DNA from: Acidimicrobiaceae bacterium
GTDB lineage: Bacteria > Actinomycetota > Acidimicrobiia > Acidimicrobiales > JAUTXP01
Direction: 5' to 3'
Length of the DNA: 64,000 nucleotides
NCBI GenBank assembly: GCA_030837965.1
Contig: JAUTXP010000014.1
Coordinates: forward strand, 72,605 to 136,604
Below the pieces are notes generated by a model that was given only the letters and a program-made list of their open reading frames with translations, was not told where the DNA came from and ran no database searches. Below, in pieces: positions 31,569 to 40,327 of the stretch; within the stretch, counting starts at the first letter, position 1; each line of letters opens with the position of its first letter. The position numbers and the translations under genes are program-made.

Positions 31569-32516
31569 TCAGTAGCCCAGCTCGGCGGCCAGTGCTTCGG
31601 CCACCTGGCGGGTGGTGCGAAGGCCGTGGGAGCGGGTGAAGAGGTAGGGGACGTAGAGCAGCGGGATGCTGCGGTCGATCTCGTGGCGCAGCCGTTCCAG
31701 ATGGCCGGCGCGGGTGCGGCGCAGGGTCACGGCCAGTCGAGCCGCCTCCACGATCGGGGCCACCGAGCCACCGACGGCACCCGACAGCGCGGCGACCGCG
31801 TCGGGCTCGGCCAGTCGATCGAAGACCTCCTCCTCGCCTCGGCCGAACAGCTCGGGCAGCACCCGGTTCACGACGATGGCGGCCAGCTTCACGCTGGTCT
31901 CCTGCTCGACCCGGTGGGACAGGTCGATGGTCTCGCTCACCGGCATCTCCTCCGGCGTGGCCACGATCACCAGGCCGGTGCGCTCGGGGTCCGACAAGAT
32001 GTCGAGCATCCAGCCCGTCTGGCTGCGGACCAGGCCGACCTTCACCAGTTCGTTGATGGCCTCGGGCGCGGCGAGCTGCCCGACGATGTGGCCGGTGGGC
32101 GAGGCGTCGACCACGACGAGGTCGTAGTTCTCCTCGCGGACCTCATAGGTGAGCTTGCCCACGGTGAGGATCTCCTTCACCCCGGGCGCGGCGGTGGCCA
32201 CGAACTCGAAGATGCGGGCCAGCGGTCCGATGCGGGCCATCACCGGGAGGCGAAGGTTGATGCTCAGGTACTCCTTCAGCGACTCCTCCGTGTCCATGGA
32301 CATGGCGTAGAGGTTGCGCTCGACCTCACCGGGCTGGAACTTGGTGGGGCCGGTCTCGAAGAAGGCGCTGAGGTTGCCCTTGGCGTCGACCTCGCAGACG
32401 AGCGTGCGCTTGCCCCGCTCCGCAGCCAGCAGGGCCAGGCCCGCGGCCACCGTCGACTTGCCCACGCCCCCCTTGCCGGTGACGAAGACCAGCTTGCGGT
32501 CGAGGAGGTCCTTCAC
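31569..32516 (-). CDS. ArsA-family ATPase 1
   Basis: FVTGKGGVGKSTVAAGLALLAAERGKRTLVCEVD; DLVVVDASPTGHIVGQLAAP. Confidence 0.9.
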   Translation of the reverse strand: MKDLLDRKLVFVTGKGGVGKSTVAAGLALLAAERGKRTLVCEVDAKGNLSAFFETGPTKFQPGEVERNLYAMSMDTEESLKEYLSINLRLPVMARIGPLARIFEFVATAAPGVKEILTVGKLTYEVREENYDLVVVDASPTGHIVGQLAAPEAINELVKVGLVRSQTGWMLDILSDPERTGLVIVATPEEMPVSETIDLSHRVEQETSVKLAAIVVNRVLPELFGRGEEEVFDRLAEPDAVAALSGAVGGSVAPIVEAARLAVTLRRTRAGHLERLRHEIDRSIPLLYVPYLFTRSHGLRTTRQVAEALAAELGY

Positions 32517-32519
32517 CCC

Positions 32520-32753
32520 TTAACCGCTGCTGAAGCCGACCCGGCGCTCATCGTCGCGTCCGCTGATCTCCACGTAGGCCACCTTGGCCGAAGGGATGCC
32601 GACCCGCCTGCCCCGACGGTCCGTAAGCCAGAGGATGGCGTCGCTGGCGATGGCCTGCTCGACCTGCTTGACCAGCGCGTCGCGATCGGCGTCCTCGGGG
32701 AACTCGAGCTCGATCTCCTTCGGCGCATAGGTGACACCGATGCGGACCTCCAC
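32520..32753 (-). CDS. DUF3107 family protein
   Basis: MEVRIGVTYAPKEIELEFPEDADRDALVKQVEQAI...LTDRRGRRVGIPSAKVAYVEI. Confidence 0.88.
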   Translation of the reverse strand: MEVRIGVTYAPKEIELEFPEDADRDALVKQVEQAIASDAILWLTDRRGRRVGIPSAKVAYVEISGRDDERRVGFSSG

Positions 32754-32756
32754 TCG

Positions 32757-33761
32757 CTACTCCTCTCGCTCGGCCGACGCGGCCTCCTCGACCGCTGCGG
32801 GGTCGCCTACGGCCCAATCGTCGACGGCTTGGTCGTCGTCTTGGTTTTCGTCGGGCTCGTCGTGTTGCGCCCCGGGCTCGGCCATCGTAGGCAACTCGTC
32901 CCACCTTCCCCATTTGGGCGTGCGGCGCACAAACGACAGATGCCACATGCACAACAGCACGGTGAGGATGGCCGTGATCTGGCTGCCGGTCAGGCCGAAG
33001 TGGCGGGTGTCCTCTCTGAGGAAGTCCTCGATGATGCGCTGCACCCCGTACCACGCGCCGAAGACCGAGATGAGAAAGCCGTCGTAGTGGTCAGGCCTGC
33101 GGCGGCGGAGGAACAACAGGCCGGCCAAGAGGACGGTGACGAGAATCAAGTCGTACAGCGCGGTCTGGTGGACGATGGTGCCGGGCACGCAGCGCTGCGC
33201 CGTCTCGATGTCGGCCGGGGGGCACTTGTAGCCGAGGAAGAACGTGGTCGGCTTGCCCAGGTGGTCGCCCACGATCAGATCGCCGATGCGGCCCACGAAC
33301 ACGCCCAAGGCCATGCCGGGCGCGGCCGCGTCCATCACCTTCCAGAACGAGAGCCGGCGCTTTCGCATCTCGGGGAGGGCCAGGAGGATGGCGCCGAAGA
33401 ACCCGCCGAGCAGCGAGATGCCGCCCTTCCAGACCTGGAGCGCCTCCATCGGGCTGCTGTAGTCGCCCAGGTGGTTGACGACGTAGGCCAGCCGGGCGCC
33501 GAGGATGGCGCCGATGGCCGCCCTGGTCAGCAGCGAGTAGACGTCGTCCTCGGTGATGCCCTTGCGCTTGGCCGCAGGCAGCATGAGCCGGGCGCCCAAC
33601 AGAAAGCCGACGGCGATGCCCACGCCGTGGGGCGAGATGGACAGCGGCCCCAGCTTGACGTGGACCAGCGGGTGGTAGGAGATCGTGGCCAAGCTGGTGT
33701 GGCGGGCGATGGTGGCGTGGGTGGCGATGGTGGCGATGGTGGCGAGGGCCATTGCCCGCAT
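32757..33761 (-). CDS. lgt: Prolipoprotein diacylglyceryl transferase
   Basis: GPLSISPHGVGIAVGFLLGARLM; GAILGARLAYVVNHLGDYSSPMEALQVWKGGISLLGGFFGA; GRIGDLIVGDHLGKPT. Confidence 0.92.
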   Translation of the reverse strand: MRAMALATIATIATHATIARHTSLATISYHPLVHVKLGPLSISPHGVGIAVGFLLGARLMLPAAKRKGITEDDVYSLLTRAAIGAILGARLAYVVNHLGDYSSPMEALQVWKGGISLLGGFFGAILLALPEMRKRRLSFWKVMDAAAPGMALGVFVGRIGDLIVGDHLGKPTTFFLGYKCPPADIETAQRCVPGTIVHQTALYDLILVTVLLAGLLFLRRRRPDHYDGFLISVFGAWYGVQRIIEDFLREDTRHFGLTGSQITAILTVLLCMWHLSFVRRTPKWGRWDELPTMAEPGAQHDEPDENQDDDQAVDDWAVGDPAAVEEAASAEREE

Positions 33762-33841
33762 TCTTATTGGCCCGTGCCCGTGCTTCTCGGCCCGTTGCCC
33801 ATGGCCGGTCCGCGTCGCGCCCCGTCGGTATGGTCGGGGTC

Positions 33842-34987
33842 ATGGAACCGAGCGACCGGGCCGCGGCCTGGGCCCACACCATGAGCGGGCACCAGACGGG
33901 CTCGTTGGTGCAGGCCCACGCCGGGAGCGAGGCCAAGGTCGGGGCGGTGGCGCCCTTCGACCGGGAGGCTCGGGAGGAGGCGGAGGACGCGGTGTTGGCC
34001 GCGGGCGCCACCCGGGCTCGCGGCGCCGGGGCGCGGCTGCGGGTGGAGGAGCCGGACCGGTACCGCACCTGCTTCGAGCGGGACAGGGACCGCATCCTGC
34101 ACTCGGCCGCCTTTCGGCGGCTGGCGGGCAAGACGCAGGTGTTCATCTTCCCCGAGGACCATCAACGCACGCGGCTGACCCATGCGTTGGAGGTGGCCCA
34201 GGTGGCGGGGTCGCTGGCCCGGGCCCTGCGGCTGAACGTGGCCTTGACCGAGGCCATCGCGCTGGGGCACGACTGCGGGCACGGACCCGGCGGGCACGCG
34301 TCCGAGGACGCCTTCGCCCCGTTCGTGGAGGGCGGTTACGACCACGCCGTCTGGGGCGCCGACGTGGTGCTGGCCCCGCTCAACCTGTGCGCGGAGACGC
34401 TCGACGGCGTGCGCAACCATTCGTGGTCGCGGCCCGCGCCTTCGACCCCCGAGGGCGAGGTCGTGTCGTGGGCCGACCGCATCGCCTACGTCTGCCACGA
34501 CTTCGAGGACGCGGTGCGGGCCGGCATCGTAACCGGCTCGATGCTGCCCGACGTGGTGCGCGAGCGTTGCGGCCACGTCCACAGCAGGCAGTTGGGCGCC
34601 TTCATCGACGCCGTCGTGCAAGCGGTGGCGGACACGGGGCGTGTGGGCATGGCCCCACCGATGGCCGAGGCCCTGGCCGAGTTCCGACGCTTCAACTACG
34701 AGCGCATCTACATGCGGCCCGCCTCGGTCACCCAGGGCGACGCCGTCGTGCGGGTGTTGCAGGCCCTGGTCGACTTCTACGCCGACCGGCCCAACACGCT
34801 CCCCCTGGACGGGGCGGGCCCCACGGGTCCTGCGTCGGGCGGGTGGGCGGCCGGGAGCGCGGAAGCCTTGCGGGAGGCGGTCACCTACGTGGCGGGCATG
34901 ACCGACCGGTTCGCCCTGGCCCAAGCCGTGGCCCATTTGGGTTGGGACCCGGCCCGACTCCCCTTCGCCCCCAACCCGCTCTCCTAG
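33842..34987 (+). CDS. dgt: Deoxyguanosinetriphosphate triphosphohydrolase family protein
   Basis: HD domain: FRRLAGKTQVFIFPEDHQRTRLTHALEVAQVAGSLARAL; ALGHDCGHGPGGHASEDAF; DRIAYVCHDFEDAVRAG. Confidence 0.92.
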   Translation: MEPSDRAAAWAHTMSGHQTGSLVQAHAGSEAKVGAVAPFDREAREEAEDAVLAAGATRARGAGARLRVEEPDRYRTCFERDRDRILHSAAFRRLAGKTQVFIFPEDHQRTRLTHALEVAQVAGSLARALRLNVALTEAIALGHDCGHGPGGHASEDAFAPFVEGGYDHAVWGADVVLAPLNLCAETLDGVRNHSWSRPAPSTPEGEVVSWADRIAYVCHDFEDAVRAGIVTGSMLPDVVRERCGHVHSRQLGAFIDAVVQAVADTGRVGMAPPMAEALAEFRRFNYERIYMRPASVTQGDAVVRVLQALVDFYADRPNTLPLDGAGPTGPASGGWAAGSAEALREAVTYVAGMTDRFALAQAVAHLGWDPARLPFAPNPLS

Positions 34988-35020
34988 CCCCCGCCCGCCA
35001 GCCCGCCAGCCGCAACCCGA

Positions 35021-35062
35021 CTTGTCGCGCTGAGTGCCATATATGGCATTGAGCGCGACAAG
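35021..35062. repeat. Family-3 42-nt palindrome (CTTGTCGCGCT-gag-TGCCATATATGGCA-ttg-AGCGCGACAAG)
   Basis: 11-bp outer arms plus perfect 14-bp central palindrome in the convergent gap between dgt and the cytochrome b gene. Confidence 0.92.
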
Positions 35063-35076
35063 ACTGGCCGGGCCGG

Positions 35077-35718
35077 TCAGTCGGAGGGCATGTCGTCGTG
35101 CCAGCGAGGGTGGTGATGGGCGGCCCAGGCCCCGTCGACGTCCCCGCCGACCATCCCCCGCAAGGCCACCGGGTCGGAGACGGCCTTGACGATGTGGCCC
35201 ACGATGGCGAAGACCAGCACCGTCGCCACCCAGTCGTGCACAAAGGTGGCGCCCGTGCGCCACGACAGGTCGAACGAGCGGGGCCAGCGCATGATCGACC
35301 CGGTCAGCAGCATCACGGGGATGGCGCCCGCGGTGAACGCCGCGTTCAGCTTCTGGCCCGGATGGAATTTGCCCAGCCGCACCGACCGGTCCCGGCCCAG
35401 CGTCCGGAACCACCGTCGGTCGTCGGCCAGCCAGCGGTTCAGTCGTCCGAAGTCCGACCGCAGGCCGCGGCCCCACCGCCCCGCCGCGCCCACCACGACC
35501 GGCAGCGGCAGCAACAGCCCGGCCCACACGTGCACGTCCTTCACCGTCTCGCGCCGCCCGACCAACACCGACAGCGGCCCGAAGGACAACACCAGCCCGC
35601 TCGACAGCAGCACCAGGAACAGCGTGGCGTTGGCCCAGTGCACCACTCGGGTGGCCACGTCGAACCGGCGCACTCGCACCGGCACCTGGCCGATGAAGGG
35701 CTCAGACAGGCTCGTCAT
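35077..35718 (-). CDS. Cytochrome b561/formate dehydrogenase gamma-type membrane subunit
   Basis: RRFDVATRVVHWANATLFLVLLSSGLVL; HVWAGLLLPLPVVVG; WRTGATFVHDWVATVLVFAIVGHIVKA. Confidence 0.85.
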   Translation of the reverse strand: MTSLSEPFIGQVPVRVRRFDVATRVVHWANATLFLVLLSSGLVLSFGPLSVLVGRRETVKDVHVWAGLLLPLPVVVGAAGRWGRGLRSDFGRLNRWLADDRRWFRTLGRDRSVRLGKFHPGQKLNAAFTAGAIPVMLLTGSIMRWPRSFDLSWRTGATFVHDWVATVLVFAIVGHIVKAVSDPVALRGMVGGDVDGAWAAHHHPRWHDDMPSD

Positions 35719-36475
35719 CGCGCCCGTTCGACGTGCCGATCCACGCGTCCACGTCGTAGCCCCGCCGCTCCCAATACCCCTCTTGCACCCGGTCGGTGAC
35801 CTCGATCCCCGACAGCCATTTGCACGACTTGTAGCCGTACATGGGCGCCACGTATAGGCGCACGGGCCCGCCGTGGGCCCTCGATATGGGCCCGCCCTGC
35901 ATGCTGTACGCCACCATCACATCGGGCCTGCGGGCCTGCTCCATGGTCAGGCTCTCCGTGTACGAGCCGTCGAACGACGTGAACCGAACCGCCGTGGCCC
36001 GGGTCCCCCGCGCCCCGCCGGCCTGCACGCCTGCCCGGTCCAGCACGTCGGCCAGGCGAACACCGACCCACGGCACCTGGTGCACGCGCCAACCCGTCAC
36101 ACACTGAAAGTCCTTGGTGAGCGACGTGGCGGGCATGGCCCGCAAGTCGGCCACGGACAACGAGGCGGGCCGATCGACCAGGCCGCCGACGGTCAGCCGA
36201 TATGAGGCCTCGTCGGCCGATGGCAGCGAGCCCGTCACCGTGTAGATGCGAAAGCCGCCGCCCGCGGGCAACAGGTCGGAAAGCCCCGTGCGGTCAGCCG
36301 CGGTGATGGGGGCCAACAGCCTGCTCAGCGCGTCGGACAGTCGAGCACCGACGAGCACACCGCCGACGCCGAGCCCGAGCATCCCCAGCACGATCCGCCG
36401 CCCCACCGGCGCACCCGGGTCCACCACTTCAGCCTCGGCCGGCGTGGCCGGGCCGGTGTCATCCATCACGGCCAA
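35702..36475 (-). CDS. Membrane-anchored molybdopterin-dependent oxidoreductase (sulfite oxidase/YedY-like)
   Basis: KDFQCVTGWRVHQVPWVGVRLADVLDRAG; MVAYSMQGGPISRAHGGPVRLYVAPMYGYKSCKWLSGIEVTD. Confidence 0.88.
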   Translation of the reverse strand: MAVMDDTGPATPAEAEVVDPGAPVGRRIVLGMLGLGVGGVLVGARLSDALSRLLAPITAADRTGLSDLLPAGGGFRIYTVTGSLPSADEASYRLTVGGLVDRPASLSVADLRAMPATSLTKDFQCVTGWRVHQVPWVGVRLADVLDRAGVQAGGARGTRATAVRFTSFDGSYTESLTMEQARRPDVMVAYSMQGGPISRAHGGPVRLYVAPMYGYKSCKWLSGIEVTDRVQEGYWERRGYDVDAWIGTSNGRDDEPV

Positions 36476-36512
36476 CAGTACGGAGCCGGTGGCCCCTCGG
36501 TACGTCGGGCGC

Positions 36513-37691
36513 CTAGTTGATGCGCAACTCGGGCCGGAACACCCGGGCCGGGCCCATGTTGTCGATCTCCTTGGCCAGCGCCGCGAACGCCTGCGCGGCC
36601 TCGCCGTCCGGGTCCGACGCCGTCACCGGCAGCCCCACGTCGCCGCCCTCACGCAGGGCGGGCACGAGCGGCACCTGGGCCAGCAGGGGCACGCCCAACT
36701 CCTCGGACAGGACCGACCCGCCGCCTGCGCCGAACAGCTCATACCGGTGGCCGTCGTCGCCCGTGAACCAGGACATGTTCTCGATCACGCCTCGCAGCGG
36801 GAGGTTGATCTTCTTGGCCATGTAGGCCGTGCGCTGGGCGACGCGCTGGGCCGCGGCTTGCGGGGTGGTCACCACGAAGACCTCGGACTTGGGCAGGTAC
36901 TGGGCCATGGACAAGGCCACGTCGCCGGTGCCGGGCGGCATGTCGATCACGAGGTAGTCGAGGTCGCCCCAGTACACGTCGGTCAGGAACTGCTCCAGCG
37001 CCTTGTGCAGCATGGGGCCGCGCCACATCACCGGTTGGTTCTCCTCCACGAAGAACCCGATGGAGATGACCTTCACGCCGTAGGCCACGGGCGGGACCAG
37101 CAGGCCGTCGATGACGACGGGCTCTTGATCAATCCCCATCATCTTCGGGATGGAGAAGCCGTACACGTCGGCGTCGAGGATCCCGACCTCCCGACCCATC
37201 TTGGCCAGGGCCAACGCGGTGTTGACCGTGACCGACGACTTGCCCACGCCGCCCTTGCCCGACGTCATGCCGATCACACGCGTGCGCGAGCCGTCAGCCA
37301 TGAACGGGTTGGTGCGACCCTCCTCGTGGCCGAGCCGCTGGCCCTGACCGCCGTGACCGCCCCCGTGGGCGTGGCCCTCGTGGCCGCTTCCCGCCCCGGC
37401 GGCGCCGCCAGACAGCTTGTTGCGGAGGGCCTCGCGCTCGGCATCGGTCATGACCGTCAGGTCGACGTCGACGGCATCGACGCCGGCCAGCCCGCCCACT
37501 GCGGCGGTGACCCGGCTGGTGATCTCGGCCCGCAGCGGACAGCCCGCCACCGTCAGCGCCACCACCACCCGAACCTGTCCGCCCGCCACGTCGACGGACT
37601 TGACCATGTCCAACTCGACGATGCTGCGGTGAAGCTCGGGGTCCTGCACAGGGCGGAGGGCTTCGAGGACCTCGGCTTCGGTGACCGGCAT
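36513..37691 (-). CDS. Mrp/NBP35 family Fe-S carrier P-loop ATPase (ApbC)
   Basis: VIGMTSGKGGVGKSSVTVNTALALAKMGREVGILDADVYGFSIPKMMG; VIDMPPGTGDVALS; GVIENMS. Confidence 0.93.
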   Translation of the reverse strand: MPVTEAEVLEALRPVQDPELHRSIVELDMVKSVDVAGGQVRVVVALTVAGCPLRAEITSRVTAAVGGLAGVDAVDVDLTVMTDAEREALRNKLSGGAAGAGSGHEGHAHGGGHGGQGQRLGHEEGRTNPFMADGSRTRVIGMTSGKGGVGKSSVTVNTALALAKMGREVGILDADVYGFSIPKMMGIDQEPVVIDGLLVPPVAYGVKVISIGFFVEENQPVMWRGPMLHKALEQFLTDVYWGDLDYLVIDMPPGTGDVALSMAQYLPKSEVFVVTTPQAAAQRVAQRTAYMAKKINLPLRGVIENMSWFTGDDGHRYELFGAGGGSVLSEELGVPLLAQVPLVPALREGGDVGLPVTASDPDGEAAQAFAALAKEIDNMGPARVFRPELRIN

Positions 37692-37728
37692 TGGGGGAGC
37701 GCCTCCTAATTTCCACTACGGCGATAGG

Positions 37729-37738
37729 TAGAATATCG
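37729..37738 (+). promoter_or_regulatory. Putative leaderless promoter -10 (TAGAAT) embedded in an inverted repeat CGATA-N7-TATCG
   Basis: TAGAAT 37729-37734, 7 nt before the GTG start at 37742; IR arms 37722-37726 and 37734-37738. Confidence 0.5.
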
Positions 37739-37741
37739 ACC

Positions 37742-38494
37742 GTGGGTTCATTACCCCTCACCGAGCGTCCGTTGGACGACCGGGAGTTCGCCGCCGCAGT
37801 GGCCGCCGTCACCAACGCATTCGGTGACCCCACCCGGCGCGACATCTACCTCTTCGCCAGGGAGACGCCGCTTGGCGTGACCGCGGCCCAGGTGGCCCAG
37901 CGCTTCGACCTGCACCCCAACGTGGCCCGCCACCACCTCGACAAGCTGGCCGCGGGCGGCTACCTCGACGTGCACGTCGAGCGCGGCGCGGAGCGGGGCC
38001 CGGACGAGCCGGGCCGGGCAGGCCGTCCGTCGAAGATGTATCAAGTGCCCGACAAGGCCTTGTCCACCGGGCTCGAGTTTCCGGGCCGCAGGGACGAGCT
38101 GCTCATCACCCTCCTGGGCCGGGCCCTCGCCCTCATCCCAGACGACCAGGCCGAAGCCATGGCCGAGCAGGTCGGCGAGGATTACGGCCGGACTCTCGCC
38201 GCCTCCATGTCCCCGGCCGACGGGCACCGCAGCTTCCGCACCGCGCTGCACGCGGTGGCCGACGCTCTCACCGCCCACGGCTTCGCGGCCCACACCGAGC
38301 CCAGGGGCGGGTCGCTGGCCATCGTGTCCGAGCACTGTCCGTTCGGCGACGCCGCCACCCAGCACCCGGTGATGTGCGCGGTCGACCGGGGCATCGTGCG
38401 GGGCATGCTGGCAGGCCTCTACGGCGACACCACCCCGGCCACCACGGCGTCGCGCGCCCAGGGCGACGAGGCCTGCGTCACCAGCCTCTCCTAG
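37742..38494 (+). CDS. SufR-like HTH transcriptional regulator with C-terminal Cys motif
   Basis: AFGDPTRRDIYLFARETPLGVTAAQVAQRFDLHPNVARHHLDKL; SEHCPFGDAATQHPVMCAVDRGIVRGMLAGLYG. Confidence 0.85.
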   Translation: MGSLPLTERPLDDREFAAAVAAVTNAFGDPTRRDIYLFARETPLGVTAAQVAQRFDLHPNVARHHLDKLAAGGYLDVHVERGAERGPDEPGRAGRPSKMYQVPDKALSTGLEFPGRRDELLITLLGRALALIPDDQAEAMAEQVGEDYGRTLAASMSPADGHRSFRTALHAVADALTAHGFAAHTEPRGGSLAIVSEHCPFGDAATQHPVMCAVDRGIVRGMLAGLYGDTTPATTASRAQGDEACVTSLS

Positions 38495-38508
38495 CGGCGG
38501 GCGCCTGA

Positions 38509-39630
38509 TTGCCCCGCCACTACCTCGACCACGCGTCCACCTCGCCCGCGCGCCCCGCAGTCGTCGAGGCCATGCTGCCCTGGCTCACCGGCGACGGGGC
38601 GGGCGACCCGGGCCGGGTGCACACCGAGGGGCGGATGGCCAGGGCCGCCATCGAGGACGCCCGCGAGCAGGTGGCCGTCTTGTTGGGCGCCCGGCCCCGC
38701 GAGGTCGTCTTCACCAGTGGGGCGACCGAGGCGGCCAACGCCGCGGTCTGGGGCGCAGCCCGTCGTCGGCCCGAAGGCTTGATGGCGTATGCGGAGGTGG
38801 AGCACTCGGCCGTGCGCGACGCCTCGGCTCGGCACCGCAGCACCGTCGTCCCGGTGGACCGCACTGGACGAATCGACCCGGCCGCGTTGTCCAACCTCGA
38901 CCCGGCCGACGTGGCCCTGGTCCACTGCCAGTGGGGCAACCACGAGGTGGGCACGTTGCAACCGGTTGCGCAGGTCGTGGAGTGGTGCCGGGCCCACGAG
39001 GTGCTCGTGCACATCGACGCGGCCCAGGCCGCCGGCCGCGTGCCCATCGACTTCGACGGGTTGGGGGCAGACCTCATGTCGGTCAGCGCCCACAAGCTGG
39101 GCGGGCCCAAAGGCGTGGGCGCGCTGCTGGTGCGCCGCGGCCTGCGGCTGGACCCGATGCTGGTCGGCGGCGAGCAGGAGCGGGCCCGCCGGGCCGGGCT
39201 GGAGAACGTGCCCGGCATCGTGGGCTTCGGCGCCGCCGCCCGAGCACTCTCAGAGTGCCTGCTCCAAGAGTGCGAGCGGTCACTCCAACAGTCGGAGCGG
39301 TTGCTCACACGGTTGGAGCAGATGCTCGGCGTGCACGCGTTCACGCCCGCCGACCGGGCGCTTCGACTGCCGCACATCGCCTGCTTCGCGGTCGACGGGG
39401 TGGAAGCCGAGCCCGTGCTGCTGGGACTGGACCAGGCGGGGATCGCGGCTCACTCGGGGTCGGCGTGCTCGTCCGAGTCGCTGGAGCCGTCGCCCGTGCT
39501 CGAGGCCATGGGCGTCGACGCGGACCACTCGCTTCGCTTCAGCGTGGGATGGTCGACCACCGAGGCGGACGTCGACGCTGCGATCGACGCCCTGCCTCGT
39601 GTCGTCGAGCGGCTGCGCGCCCTGCGCTGA
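38509..39630 (+). CDS. Cysteine desulfurase (NifS/IscS-like)
   Basis: YLDHASTSPARPAVVEAM; FTSGATEAANAAVWG; SAHKLGGPKGVGALLVRRG; GSACSSESLEPSPVLEAMG. Confidence 0.92.
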   Translation: MPRHYLDHASTSPARPAVVEAMLPWLTGDGAGDPGRVHTEGRMARAAIEDAREQVAVLLGARPREVVFTSGATEAANAAVWGAARRRPEGLMAYAEVEHSAVRDASARHRSTVVPVDRTGRIDPAALSNLDPADVALVHCQWGNHEVGTLQPVAQVVEWCRAHEVLVHIDAAQAAGRVPIDFDGLGADLMSVSAHKLGGPKGVGALLVRRGLRLDPMLVGGEQERARRAGLENVPGIVGFGAAARALSECLLQECERSLQQSERLLTRLEQMLGVHAFTPADRALRLPHIACFAVDGVEAEPVLLGLDQAGIAAHSGSACSSESLEPSPVLEAMGVDADHSLRFSVGWSTTEADVDAAIDALPRVVERLRALR

Positions 39631-39674
39631 GCGGCAGTCAACCCCACGCGTCTGGAGGACCGGCGGCGGGTGAG

Positions 39675-40310
39675 TCAGTCGCCCCAGTAGCGCTGTTCGA
39701 GGAACGGGTCGCCGTACATGTGGTAGCCGTTGCGCTCCCAGAAGCCGGGGGCGTCGGCGGCCATGAACTCCACGCCCCGAAGCCACTTGGCCGACTTCCA
39801 GAAGTAGAGCCGGGGCACGAAGGCCCGCAGTGGATAGCCGTGCTCCGGCTCCAATGGCCGCCCGTCGAACTCGTAGGCCAGCAGGCACCGGGGTTGGCCC
39901 TGCTCGTCCACGCCCCGTACGTCGTCAAGGGGCACGTTGGCCGTGAACCCGTACTCCGAGTGCCACATGACGTGGGTGGCCGACGGGTCGACCGACACGA
40001 GGTCGAGCATGGCGTCGAAGGCCACGCCTCGCCAGACCGTGTCGAACTTGGACCACTTGGTGACGCAGTGGATGTCGACCGTGGCCTCAGCCGCAGGCAA
40101 GGCCCGCAACTCGTCCCACGACAAGGTGCGCTCGCGCTCGACCAGGCCGAAGACCTTGAAGTCCCAGTCGGCCAGGTCCTCATAGACAGGGACGCTGCCT
40201 GCATGCAGGACCGGGAAGCGCTCGGTGAAGTACTGGCCGGGCGGCAGTCGGGCCGGGTCGATGCCCCGTTCTTCGAGCGACTTGCGATTTCGGTCGAAGA
40301 AGCCAGCCAC
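39675..40310 (-). CDS. Molybdopterin-dependent sulfite oxidase-like protein
   Basis: WDFKVFGLVERERTLSWDELRALPAAEATVDIHCVTKWSKFDTVWRGVAFDAMLD...VPRLYFWKSAKWLRGVEFM. Confidence 0.88.
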   Translation of the reverse strand: MAGFFDRNRKSLEERGIDPARLPPGQYFTERFPVLHAGSVPVYEDLADWDFKVFGLVERERTLSWDELRALPAAEATVDIHCVTKWSKFDTVWRGVAFDAMLDLVSVDPSATHVMWHSEYGFTANVPLDDVRGVDEQGQPRCLLAYEFDGRPLEPEHGYPLRAFVPRLYFWKSAKWLRGVEFMAADAPGFWERNGYHMYGDPFLEQRYWGD

Positions 40311-40327
40311 ATCCCTATCCTTTCACG

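Noticed and set aside
32905-32925. CATTTGGGCGTGCG near the lgt 3' end as a third family-2 copy
   Set aside because: Lies inside the lgt coding frame (RRTPKWG) and has no partner arm.
30714-33884. 1056-aa plus-strand ORF opposite the ArsA genes and lgt
   Set aside because: Same high-GC antisense artefact; the real genes are on the minus strand.
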